Assembly: GCF_017591435.1 (NCBI RefSeq)
Contig: NC_059278.1
Span: 19,441,489 to 19,505,488 of the forward strand
Origin: Portunus trituberculatus
Lineage: Eukaryota; Arthropoda; Malacostraca; Decapoda; Portunidae
DNA length: 64,000 nt
Reading direction: 5' to 3'
In this document: positions 54,051 through 64,000 of the stretch, one piece after another
Numbering within the stretch: position 1 is the stretch's first letter
How the letters are laid out: each line of letters begins with the position of its first letter
The notes under the pieces: model-generated
What the model saw: the letters and a program-made list of their open reading frames with translations, nothing else
Database searches by the model: none
Told to the model about the DNA's origin: nothing
Position numbers and translations under genes: made by a program

Positions 54051-54790
54051 CCATTTATCTCCCGTAATCGTCACAACCTCTCAGACAAATATATAACGCC
54101 CCTCTTCTTCTTCACTGAATATCCTCGATCTGTCTTTAATTGCAATCTAAACTGGAAAATTCAAATTTCATCTCCTGCTAAAACAGCTTCTATGATGTGA
54201 TGCGTTATAATGCCTCTCAACTAGATTTTCTGATCCCTCTCCCAACTGCGCTTGCCCTCCCACTTATGGAGTAGTACTCTTCTCATGTATGGGATGACTC
54301 CACGCTCTGCTTTATTAGATAGGCTGGAATTAAAAGTTTTTCGTCTGATCAATTCCTCTCCTCTGACTGACTGACTTCAGCGTCTTTCTCACTGCCGCAA
54401 TGTTTCATCTCTTGCTATCTTCTATCACTATTTTCATACCAACTGGTCTTCTGATCTTGCTAACTGTATGCCTCCCCTCTTCTTGCGGCCTTGCTGCACA
54501 AGGTTTATTTCTTTTTCCTCTCACCTCTATTCTGTCCAACTCTCAAATGCAAGAGTTAACCAGTACTCTCAATCATCAATCATTCACACTTTTCTCTGGT
54601 ACATTTTGGAACTCTCTACCTGCTTCTGTATTGCCATCCTCCTATGACTTGAACTCATTTACCTAAGATGAAGGTTTCAAAACATTTTTATTCCTGTCTT
54701 TGGCTAACTAACTCTCTCGGACCTGCAGAGGGACTGCCAACTTGAATGGACCTTTTTTGTTTACCCTTTCTGTTACTCTTGGCCAGTTTT
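54050..54790 (+). mobile_element. LINE reverse transcriptase C-terminal remnant (Jockey-like)
   Basis: In shifting frames, DNA at about 54195-54690 reads as the post-catalytic region of a non-LTR reverse transcriptase: PLPTALALPLMEYSHVWDDS, a LDRLELKVF-type block, LSHCRNVSSLAIF-type, SIFIPTGLLI, RFISFSSHLYSVQLSNA-type and FWNSLPASVLPSSYDLNSF. Multiple stops and frameshifts. Possibly the same family as the endonuclease remnants at 4.3 and 7.4 kb. Confidence 0.65.
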
Positions 54791-56068
54791 CCCCTCTTAC
54801 ATACAAAAACCCTAATCCTATCATTATGATCCAAGCTGCTAATGATGATCGTGACGACAACAGATGCTGCTTATGATGATGACGACCCCCTGACCTCCCT
54901 CACCACGACCCCAGGAGCTGATGGTGACGCTGATGGTTCTCCCAGCTGGTGGTGTTGGTGGTCAAAGCGCCCGCCATCTTAAGGGAAGTGACAAAGGTGG
55001 TGTGGCGGTCCTGTCCTCCTCTCCACCCCTGCCATGGCCATTTTCTAGCCGCCCTACCGTCACCCAGGCCGCGGCGCCCTAGGTGAGGCTTTCCCCTGCT
55101 GTCTAGTTGCAGGCTGACGGGGGTGTAGGGCCCGAGATGAGGCAAAAAGCGGAGGAGAGTAATCAGGTGTGCGCTGGTGGTGTCAATACCTTGGTCTGGG
55201 CAGCAATGTTCAGTCAATTGGGTCACTTTTAGGTGCCCCAGGTCCCTCGGGCAGCTTAGGGTTCTAATGTGGTGCCCGTGTGGGTAGTGTGAGGGCGTAC
55301 AGGGCCAGGGAAGTGTGAGGAAAAGGTACAAGTTAAAGGTGTATTGATTGTGTCTTGGTTCCTCAACATGGTGACCTCTGGCAACTGACTTGAAGCTGGT
55401 CTGTGGCATTTAAGTGACAAATACTGGAGGTAGGCGGCCCTGTGCACCCTGGGATTGTGGCGAGGAGCTCAGGGCACAGGGTAGGGAACACACACCAACG
55501 CACACCTCTCCTGGGGCCATATATTTCACGATGCACTTGTTGCTTGCAAATGGCTGAACACAAAGGAAGGCTGTGACCCCTCGCGTTTTTTGGCACCAAA
55601 TTGTGACTCTTCCCATGTATATGGCCCTCCATGGTGAGGGCCACGGGGGCACCACACACACACGCACTCGGGCATCAAATATTGGCGGTGATAGTGGTGC
55701 AGATTCATTGAACTTTCATTGTCTTTGGTATGTTCCTTTTTTTGTGGGTGGGTGCTCACACTTGATATGCCTTGAGTGTGTGAGTGTGGCTGCTTGTTTG
55801 GTGTGTGCCCGGGGTCTGCCCACCCTGCAGCACCCAAGTGGTAGGTGTGGTGGCAGCAAGGCCGTGGTGTTGCATAATTAAGCCAGGTGTGAGGCTACTC
55901 ATCAGGACTGACTTTGCTCACAGGCATCTTGGAGGTTATCTTAGTGATGCTGATGGTGTTCATTAATGTACCATTGTAATGGTCTTAGTAGAAGTAGTAG
56001 TAGTAGTTGTAAGAAGAGAAGGAGGAAGTGTGGTTTTATGCATCAAGATTTTTTGTGTTTCAGGCACA
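54790..56068 (+). promoter_or_regulatory. Probable 5' region of the zinc-finger gene
   Basis: GC-richer than its left flank, with no credible protein. The first coding exon is entered by the acceptor at 56061-56063 (TTTTGTGTTTCAG), so at least one non-coding exon must lie upstream, most likely here. Frames read on the minus strand at 54900-55850 have no domains. Confidence 0.35.
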
Positions 56069-58349
56069 ATGACAGGGGAAGAGGGTGGTGGTGGGTCTGG
56101 GGTGAGTGTGTCGGCCATGTGCTTGGTATGTGGCACCAACCAGGCCAACCTCACCCAGCACCTGTCCCTTCACACCAAGGAGGAGATCATCCGGGCTGTC
56201 ACCCATGGCCAACCACTGCCTGAGCTGGCCACCCGGAGGTCGGGGCCAGGCCGTCCCCGGAAGATAGCCATCCCACCTACTCCCCTGGCCACTGTGGCTC
56301 CTCTCTCCCTGCGCCCTCCCACCAGCCAGCCACAGCTGCTGCTCACTGGCAGCCAGGCCCAGCAGGCCCCCGTGACGGCCACCATGGCTCCCACACCCCA
56401 AGTTGCCCCGGCACCACAGCCGGCAGCCTCGCAGCCCGTCAGGCTGAGCTCCATTGCACCCTTGATCCAGCCATCCCGAAATGCCATGCCCTTGACCCCT
56501 AACCCAGTTCAACCCAACACTCCAGCTCCTGCAGGGAACTACCTCCTCATAGGCAACAACATGTTTCCAGCAGGCAGTGTGATATCCAATAACCTTCAGC
56601 TGGGGAGTAGTGGGGTGAGCTACATTATCCCTAGCTCAGGAGGTCTTGTGCTGGCTGCAACTGCCCCCCCTACAAGCCAGACCGTGTTGGTACAGCCCCC
56701 TAACACGGCTCCCCCACCCCCAATGCAAGTGAAGCAACCCCCTGCTGCTGCCCCTCCTATGGCTACATTGCCTGGTGGCATCTACAATGGTGTGACCTGC
56801 AGGCCACCTCGACCTGTGCAGTCTGACGGCTCCCTATGCATGTTTGAGGGACCAGCTGCCCCAGTACAAAATGAGGCCCACACACCAGCCACAGATGCCG
56901 TGTGGCAGAAGCCAGCAGGAGTCAGCATCTCTCAGCCAGTGGATGGCAGTAACCCCCTGCGAATGAAGGTTGAGGGAGAGCCGCCATCCCACCGAGCCAC
57001 AATAAATATTGGCAAGAACATCAGTATCTCCCTGCCTCGGGAGCTGGTGGGCCAGAGGGAGAAGCTCAAGGACATCATCAACCAGGAGCTGGTCCGAGCC
57101 CTGTTGATGAATGAGGCCAAGAAGGGCCGTGCTCCCGACGGTGGCCAGCCCTCCACAAGTGACGCTACCAGGAAGACGCTCTACTTTCCTGCCAAGATGG
57201 AGGATGAGGAGGTGGTAACTGTGGGTCAGGATTTCTGCCAGGAAGACATGGTGATGGATGAAGATGACCAGTACTGTGAGGAGGAGGACCCACTGGCCTC
57301 TGACCCACTCTCAGCCACACCTCACTCTGGAGGTAGTTCTGTTGGATCACTCGGCAACTCCAAAGTTCCCTCTCCAGGCAGCAGTGTCACTGTTGAACCC
57401 AGCCTGAATGGAAGCTTTGTTTCCCACGAGAGCGGTGTGACTACCTACCGCACTGAGGGGGCCATGGATGTGGTCTTTACCGAGCGGAACCACTGTGGCC
57501 AGACCTCGGCTGGCCCAGGGCCCTCCCTTGTTGTATCCAGCAGTAATGAAGGCTGTGAAAGGGGCAGTGCCAGACAACATTTCCTGGTGAGCAGTGGGCA
57601 TGAGATGGGGGAGGAGGTGTGTCATGGGAGGCCAGACAAGCGAAGTGATGCAGCTGAATCAGAAACTTTGCCAAACAGTAGTATTTCTGTAACTCAGGGT
57701 GAGTTAGGTCAGGCTGCAGCAACTCCCATCACCACATCAACTTTGAGCCATCCTGTAAAGAGGGATCAGGCAGGAGAGGGAGGGGAACAGCCCATGAGTT
57801 TCTTGGCAGCAGAGCGCACCCTCAATAGTTTGCTGGGAGCAGCAGGTCTGCAGGAAATGGTGTATGTGGAGGAGCAGGTGCTTGGGGCTGTTGAGGAAGT
57901 CTTCTCTGGAGGTCCTCCTGTCTCCACTGCAACAGCCATGCCAAGTGCAAGTTCTTCAGACACCAGTGACCAAAAGGCACTGCAGCGACGGCTTGGCCAC
58001 TCCTATGCCTCAGGTGTTGGGGATCCTCTGTCACAGCTGCCGCCAACCTCCTACAGGGACAACACTCAGGACAAGGAGCAGCAGGATGTCAAGTGTAAAT
58101 ATGAAGTGTCAGGTGTGCAAAGCCAGACGGCCTCCAGTGTGGGCCAGATGGCAGGGCCAGCGGCAGCGGTGGCAGCAGCAGTGGCATCCACGGCGTACGA
58201 GTCACAACACAAGGACAGCACTCAGGGCAAGAAGCACGAGGTGAAGTGCAAGTATGAGGTGGGTGGTTCCTCTAGCCAGATGAGCTCCAGCATGGATCAC
58301 GTGGCCACAGGAAGCAGTGCAGGGTACGAGACACACACCAGCCACCACC

Positions 58350-58380
<31 letters not shown>

Positions 58381-59017
58381 GCACCAGCACCACCAGCACC
58401 ACCAGCAGGGCACTCTGGACCTGGCCAGTAGCCACTCCATCAGCAGCAAGGAGGAGATCTTGATGCAGGAGGAGATTGATGAGGAGGAGGAAGAGCTGGT
58501 GGATGACCCCAGCCTGGTGGTGGACAGCCTGACAGGGGGCGCCATCTTCCCGGATGACCAGATGTTTGAACGGGAGATGGGCGGCCAGCAGGGCGAGGAG
58601 GTGATGTCACTCAAGGCATCGGAGACCCTTGCCGACAGTGACAGCGAGCGTGCCACTCCACACGAGGAACTCTCTGAGGTAAGGACATTGTAGTAATTTC
58701 TCATGCATTATAATTCTTATCTTGTTACTTTTTTTGCTGCGTTACTGACACAACAATGAGTTTTTTTCCTTCCCTCCTAAAGAGAAAGGAAATCCCATGG
58801 TTTATAATCTCTACCATTGAGTAAAGCTGGTGGAAAACAGGAGTGTAATTGTTCTCCATTTGTGCAGCTGATGTTCTACGACCGGAGCTGCATGTTTGCC
58901 GGGGAACCTGGGCCAGCCAACCTGTCCCCCCGCACCTACCCCACCATGGACTCCTCAGCCTACCACTCCCTTGCTCCAGCCATGATCTCTCCCATGGACT
59001 CTTCTGTGCAGGTCAGG

Positions 59018-59106
<89 letters not shown>

Positions 59107-62100
59107 CATTTCAAAAGAAAAAGGAAGTTGATATATGTTTTCTTATTTGGCGGTGTAATTTTGAGTTTGCACAATCATGGTGAGTGTTGTTGGGGAGAAT
59201 TGTGCCTTGCTAGCAGGAGGAATGACCACTTAGCGACATGGGTCTCACACACAGATGGAGCGTACAGACTCAGGAACACTGCCCAGCTTAGGGGAGGGCA
59301 GCTCAGGAAGTGGAGTGGTGGAGCTCACCTCGGAGACCACCATGCACATCACCTCTGACCAGTGCTGCACTGTCATGCCAGGGGAGGGCATGGTCATCAG
59401 CCAGCTGTTCCCCGTGCCCTACAGTGAGGCAGCCACCACTCTGGCGTCATCTGCCACGGCCATGGCCACACCAACCACCAGCAAGGTGTCATTCTCTGGC
59501 ATGATAGAAGACTCAAAACTGGATAGCAAGGTAAGGCGCTCTGTTCCACTGTGTTCCTTCTTGCTATGTGTAAAACAAAGACCAAGAGTGTCTGGTAAAC
59601 TTTTCTGAGTGTCAAGTCTACCTTTCCTAGTGAAGGGATGTGTGTTAGTGGTGAGTAACCTGATGCTAGCCAACTTGTGTAGAGATGGCGGCTTTTCCTG
59701 CTTTCCCTACAGTTTTGGCTGGGTGCAGCAGTTCTCTTGCCCTCGAGGCTTTCGTTACGAAGGTCTCAGAGGTGGAGGCTGAGTTCCATCGAAGGATCTC
59801 GGAGGTGCAGGATGAGATTTGAGTGTGAATCTCTGACCTACAAGCTGAGTGCTGCTGGGAGATCTCAGCACCTGACGGAGGGTTGGGCCCTGCAGTCACC
59901 TTACCTAGTAAGGTGATGCAGGGACAGGAGGGGTGGTGGGTTGTGTCTAAGGGTTGCAAGAGGAGGAAGGTTCTCAGGGCACCTCACCTCGTGGAGATGA
60001 GGAATCCCTTCAGTGTGGTGGAGGAGGAGGTGGACGGGATGAGAAGAGACAAGGAGAGGAAGGAGGGGGCAGACGCCGTTTCCCTGCCCCAAGGTAGGTT
60101 GCTGATTGTTGATGATAGTCAGGTTAGACATTTAGATTGTGTGTTTTGTGCCGGGTATAAGAAGTGTAGGACGAGGATATTTTTACCGGGGCCGGGGATA
60201 CATGAGGTAGCAACAAGGCTGAACATGTGCTTGGGAGAAGATTGGACCAAACCCATTGTTTTCCTCAGCCAAGGAGGGAATGGCCTTTGTATGGTCAGGA
60301 GTGAGGAGTTGTTCTGTAGGTTTAGCAAACCTTTGGTTAAGCTTAAGAACAAGGGTGGGATCCTGGTGGTGTGCGATGTTTTGCCAAGGAGGGGACGGGA
60401 GGTGAATGGCTGTCCAGAATGGAGGTGAGGGAGAGAAAGCTGGGTCAGGGAGGTGGTGTGAGGTGTGAAGATGGACAATGGGAGGGAAATGACAGAGGGG
60501 TGTGGTCTGAAGAAATATGTAGAAAACAAACATGTTTAAAGGCAGCTAATGGAGAGCTGGTTAGTTCTGGTGAGGAGATTAGTAAAATTTTGAATGAGTT
60601 CTTTTTTAACTGTCTTCACCCAGGAAAACATTCAGGAAATTCGAGATTGCTAACTGATTATTAGATCAGGGAAGATTGAGAAGCTGACAGATATACACAT
60701 AACTAAGAAGACGATAGAACAGGAGATAGATCAGCTAAAAAAATTCAAGCCACAAAAACCTGATGAAACATACTTAAGAGTGCCTAAAAAGGTCATCAGT
60801 GAGAAGTTAGCGTTGGTCTTTAGGATGTCGCTAGAGTCAGGTGAGGTACAGATAATGTGGAGATGAGTCAATGTTGTACCATTATTTAAGAAAGGAGATA
60901 AAACATCTAATAATAGACTTGTTAGCTTAATTTCAATTGTAGATAAATTACTGGAATCAATAGTAGCAAAAAACATTAGGTAGGGAGCATCTAGACAAAC
61001 ACAACTTGGTAAATCTCTCTCAGCATGGCTTTTATGAGGGGAACACTGTGTCTGACAGACTTGTTGAGTTTTATTAGTAAAGTTTATGAGGCGGTAGAAC
61101 TGATAATGGTGATAATTCTGACACCCTATACCTAGATTTCAGTTAAGCATTTGATAAGGTACCACACCAGAGGCTCTTTAGAAAGGTTAAGGTGCATGGA
61201 ATAGAGGAAGAATATTAAGCTGGATCAAGTTGTGGTTAGGCAATAGGTGACAGAGGGATCAGTTTTAGGGCCATTATTATTTCTAATATATATTAATGAT
61301 TTGAATAGTGGAATTAGTAGTGATATTTGTAAATTTGCAGATGACACGAAGATAGGTAGATTGATGAGGTCAGATTTGGATGCTATTGCCTTGAAGGCAG
61401 ATTTAGATAGAATGAATGAATGGATAGACAGATGGCAAATACTGTTCAACATTAACAAAGTACTTATCGTAGGTAGAGGAAATCCACACAATAGATGCAC
61501 AATGAACAATGAGGCCCTTGTAGGTTTAGAACATGAAAAAGATTTAGGTGTTATAGTTAGGTCCAACCATGGTCTAAGAAAGCAATGCATAGAGGCTAGC
61601 AGTAAGGCAAATAGGATACTAGGATTGATTTTTAGGAGTGTTAAAGAAGTGCCGAAATAATATTAGGATTACATTTGGCGCTGGTCAGACCGTATTTAGA
61701 GTAGATTATGTGTGGTACAATTCTGGTCTCCACATTATAGGAAGAATATAGGTCTGTTAGAATCAGTGCAAAAGAGGATGTCTAAAAAGATACAGGGGAT
61801 GTGTGATATTCCCTATTAAGTGAGATTGAAGAAAGTAAACTCACATTCTTTAGAGAGATGTAGGTTAAGAGGGGACCTGATAGAAGTATTCAAGTAGTAA
61901 AGTGATTACAACAAGAACTTGAGCAAAGTTGTTAGGATCAGTAACGAGGACAGAACCAGAAATAATGGGTTTAAGCTTGAGGAATTCAGGTTTATAAAAG
62001 AAATGGGGAAGAACTGGTGCTCTAACAGAGTGGTTGACGAATGGAATGGACTCAGTAATCATGTGGTTAGTGCTGAGTCAATAAGGAACTTTAAAAAGAA

Positions 62101-64000
62101 GATTGGATAAATTTATGGTTGGGGATGATAGATGGAATTGAATAGCTTTGCTCATACAGGGACTACCATGTGTAGGCCTGACAGCCTCTTGCACCTTCCC
62201 TCATTTTCTTATGTCCATAAGTGTCTCATAGCTGAGTATGATTTAGGATTGGTAGGTAGAAGGAATGGAGATGTGTCATTTATTACAAGCAGGCCACAAA
62301 AGAAAGATGCAAGATGAAGCATAGCTGGTATGAGTGCCCTTACTATGTCTTTCTCTTGCTAGATCACATTGCTGGAGAGCAGCTGCAGTAGCAGCAGCAG
62401 CAGCAGCTGTAGCAACAGCAGCCCCAGTGGTAGCAGTAGCAACATCAACAGTGGCTTCACCCGGCAGCCTTCTCCGGTCCCATCCACCTCTGGGCTGCAG
62501 GGGCCATCCAACCTCAAGTCTGTGAAGGAGGACGAAGACTACGAGCTTGAATACGAGTCTGACTGTTACGGAGACAGTGACTCGGACTCTGGGGTGGCCA
62601 ATCGCAGTCCTCTGGACCTGGACCACTGGAAGTGCATTGTATGCAACAAGATGTTCAAAAGCCTAAAGGAGAAGCTGCTACATGCCGGGCAGCACTCCCC
62701 CTGTGCCGAGGCCATGGAGAAGTCTGGTGCAATCCGCAGTGCCACAGAGGCCAAGTCCCTGCAGGATGACGTCAATCGGGATGCCGTGGAGGAGGCGGCA
62801 GCGCTGGTCGTCCTGAAGTGCAAGGAAGAAATGACTGCTCTCCAGGAGGAGACTCGCTCCATGCTGGAATCTTTTGCCACAAACGGAGAGTACAAGTGTC
62901 CCGAGTGCACTCTGTGTTTCTCCTCGGCGGAGATGCTGTTTGAGCACCGCAAGGCAGTCTTCAAGTCGAGGGTGACCTGCCAGGTGTGCCACATGGTGTT
63001 CAAGAAGCGGCACGCCAAAATAAAGCACATGAAGACTCACACCGTGGATGACCTCAAGTGCCTCATTTGCAACCGTACGTATCCAAACCGCTACTCGTGG
63101 TCACAGCACCAGCTGTTCCACATGGGCCTGGTGCTCTTTGAGTGTAAGGAATGCGGCCGCAGGTTCCAGCGGAAGTCGGAGTTGGAGGTGCACATGCGCA
63201 CTCACACAGGGGAGCGACCCTACAGCTGTGCTTCCTGCAAGAGTGCCTTCACCACCCGGCAGGCACTCAAGCGGCACCTGGTGACCCACATGGACGGCCA
63301 AGAGGTGGACTGTGATGTGTGCCACAAGACGTACAAGAACATAGTGTGCCTCAACAAACACCGCCTCAAGGCACACTCCAAGAACAAGGGCAAGGCCAAG
63401 GTGCGGAGGGATTACATGTGCTCCACCTGCAACGAGGTGTTCCCCTCCTCCAAGAAGCTCGCCTGGCACCGAGAGACACACGAGCGCTGGCCCAAGAAGT
63501 GCCAGCACTGCGGCGAGTGCTTCGTGCACCAGTCCAGCCTCACCAAACACATCCGGCACAAGCACGACCCTCACCACCAGACGCCTGACGGCAAGACGGA
63601 GAACAACGCCACCTGTCCTGTCTGCCGCAAGGTATTCAAGAAGTCGTCGCTGGTGCTGCACCTCCGCACCCACACTGGTGTCAAGCCCTTCCAGTGCAAC
63701 ATCTGCAACAGAAGCTTTGCTGTCAAGTGCAACTTGGAGGCCCACAAGTGGGTCCACATGGGTGTCCGGGACCGCCCCCACAAGTGCAGGCTGTGCGAGC
63801 GCAGCTTCCACCGACAGAAGGATCTGGATGCACACATCCGCAGCCACAAGAACATCCGACCCTTCACTTGCAACGAGTGCGGTAAGTCCTTCATTCATAA
63901 AAATAATCTGCAGCTACACGTGCGCGAGCACTCGGGTGAAAAGCAGCACAAGTGCATGTTTTGTGGGAAGGCTTTCTTCAGGAAATACAACCTGGACAAC
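56069..64000 (+). CDS. Large C2H2 zinc-finger protein with N-terminal AT-hook (partial)
   Basis: Exons 56069-58678, 58868-59011, 59255-59530 and 62363 to the window end, all phase 0; at least 1,556 residues and still open. Residues 18-35 hold an isolated C2H2 finger (CLVC...HLSLH), residues 59-65 an AT-hook (GPGRPRK). A Pro/Ala/Ser/Gln-rich region follows, then a conserved-looking stretch (INIGKNISISLPRELVGQR ... IINQELVRALL, about 312-353), a His/Gln run near 755-780 and acidic segments. The fourth exon begins with a Ser-rich run and acidic EDEDYELEYESD, then about 12 complete C2H2 fingers (from CIVCNKMF at 62632 to CNECGKSF near 63870) plus one degenerate and one cut by the window end. TGEKP-like linkers appear only in part (TGERPYSC, TGVKPFQC). 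A nuclear DNA-binding regulator is expected; I cannot name the orthologue. ATG 56069 is the first Met after the acceptor. Confidence 0.88.
59029..59102 (+). repeat. (TC)n microsatellite at a splice donor
   Basis: Starts about 17 bp after the donor of exon 2 (59012) of the zinc-finger gene. Confidence 0.9.
59640..62240 (+). mobile_element. Decayed CR1/L2-like LINE in the third coding intron of the zinc-finger gene
   Basis: Same strand as the host gene. ORF1 remnant about 59660-60430, with an SGNH-esterase-like part: GRLLIVDDSQVRHLD (GDS degraded to DDS), GPGIHEVATRLN and LSQGGNGL for a GGND-type block. The reverse transcriptase remnant at 60540-61900 shows KPDETYLRVPKKVISEKLA, NVVPLFKKGDK, LDF(Q)-stop-AFDKVPHQRL-type, EGSVLGPLLFLIYINDL and the catalytic FADDTKIGRL block at about 61333. 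Then VRPYLE and VVDEWNGLSNHVVS near 62030. The 3' end has AGGCCTGACAGCCTCTTGCA and TTTTCTTATGTCCATAAG. Many stops and frameshifts: inactive. Confidence 0.8.

Noticed and set aside
54900..55409. Minus-strand frame of 169 residues
   Set aside because: No domain, no splice context, overlaps the likely 5' region of the zinc-finger gene; composition alone can explain it.
63101..63898. Minus-strand frame of 265 residues opposite the zinc fingers
   Set aside because: Shadow of the constrained finger codons on the other strand.

Overview
This is eukaryotic nuclear DNA. The genes are split by many introns with GT/AG boundaries, and long dinucleotide arrays are very dense: (GT/AC)n, (TC/GA)n and (AT)n, the largest about 535 bp. 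There are tRNA-derived SINEs with AC tails, CR1/L2- and Jockey-like LINE debris, and TTAA-flanked MITEs. With arthropod-style proteins (a BTB domain opening with RWNNH, a clotting/trypsin-type protease, ARL6IP1), this suggests a decapod crustacean such as a crab or shrimp. The species is inference; no phylogenetic search was possible.

Layout. (1) 1377-4087, minus: a BTB-BEN (NAC1-like) regulator in six coding exons. (2) About 4.1-7.8 kb: a divergent 5' region with a GC/CpG-rich core near 5.74-6.38 kb and LINE endonuclease remnants on both sides. (3) 7853-16356, plus: a ten-exon gene for a protein of about 1,904 residues. It has a 4.2-kb first coding exon and a C-terminal nine-cysteine CXC motif with a Cys/His-rich tail. 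I do not recognise the family. A poly(A) signal just inside intron 1 may give a truncated form. (4) 16.4-22.0 kb: no gene seen; a SINE cluster, a hAT-like MITE and microsatellites. (5) 22069-29733, plus: a complete, divergent beta-tubulin (7 exons, 449 aa). (6) 31549-41042, minus: a secreted trypsin-like serine protease whose introns are packed with repeats. (7) 41238-42453, plus: a small single-pass membrane protein with PPxY and LPSY motifs, head-to-head with the protease. (8) 43786-46118, plus: ARL6IP1 (209 aa), followed by about 6 kb without a gene that may be partly 3' UTR. (9) 52.2-56.0 kb: SINE and LINE remnants and the 5' region of the next gene. (10) 56069 to the window end, plus: a large C2H2 zinc-finger protein running off the window, with a decayed CR1/L2-like LINE in its third coding intron.

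The genes are unrelated housekeeping, regulatory and secreted functions; I see no operon-like or pathway logic. The most structured signal is in the repeats. A TTAA-flanked (piggyBac-like) MITE family has about nine copies. Some are nested in each other or in an older foldback repeat family, which exposes the TTAA target sites directly. A SINE superfamily carries two different tRNA-like heads on one body, and its AC tails run into microsatellites. The most notable protein candidates are the CXC protein, the PPxY/LPSY membrane protein and the divergent beta-tubulin.
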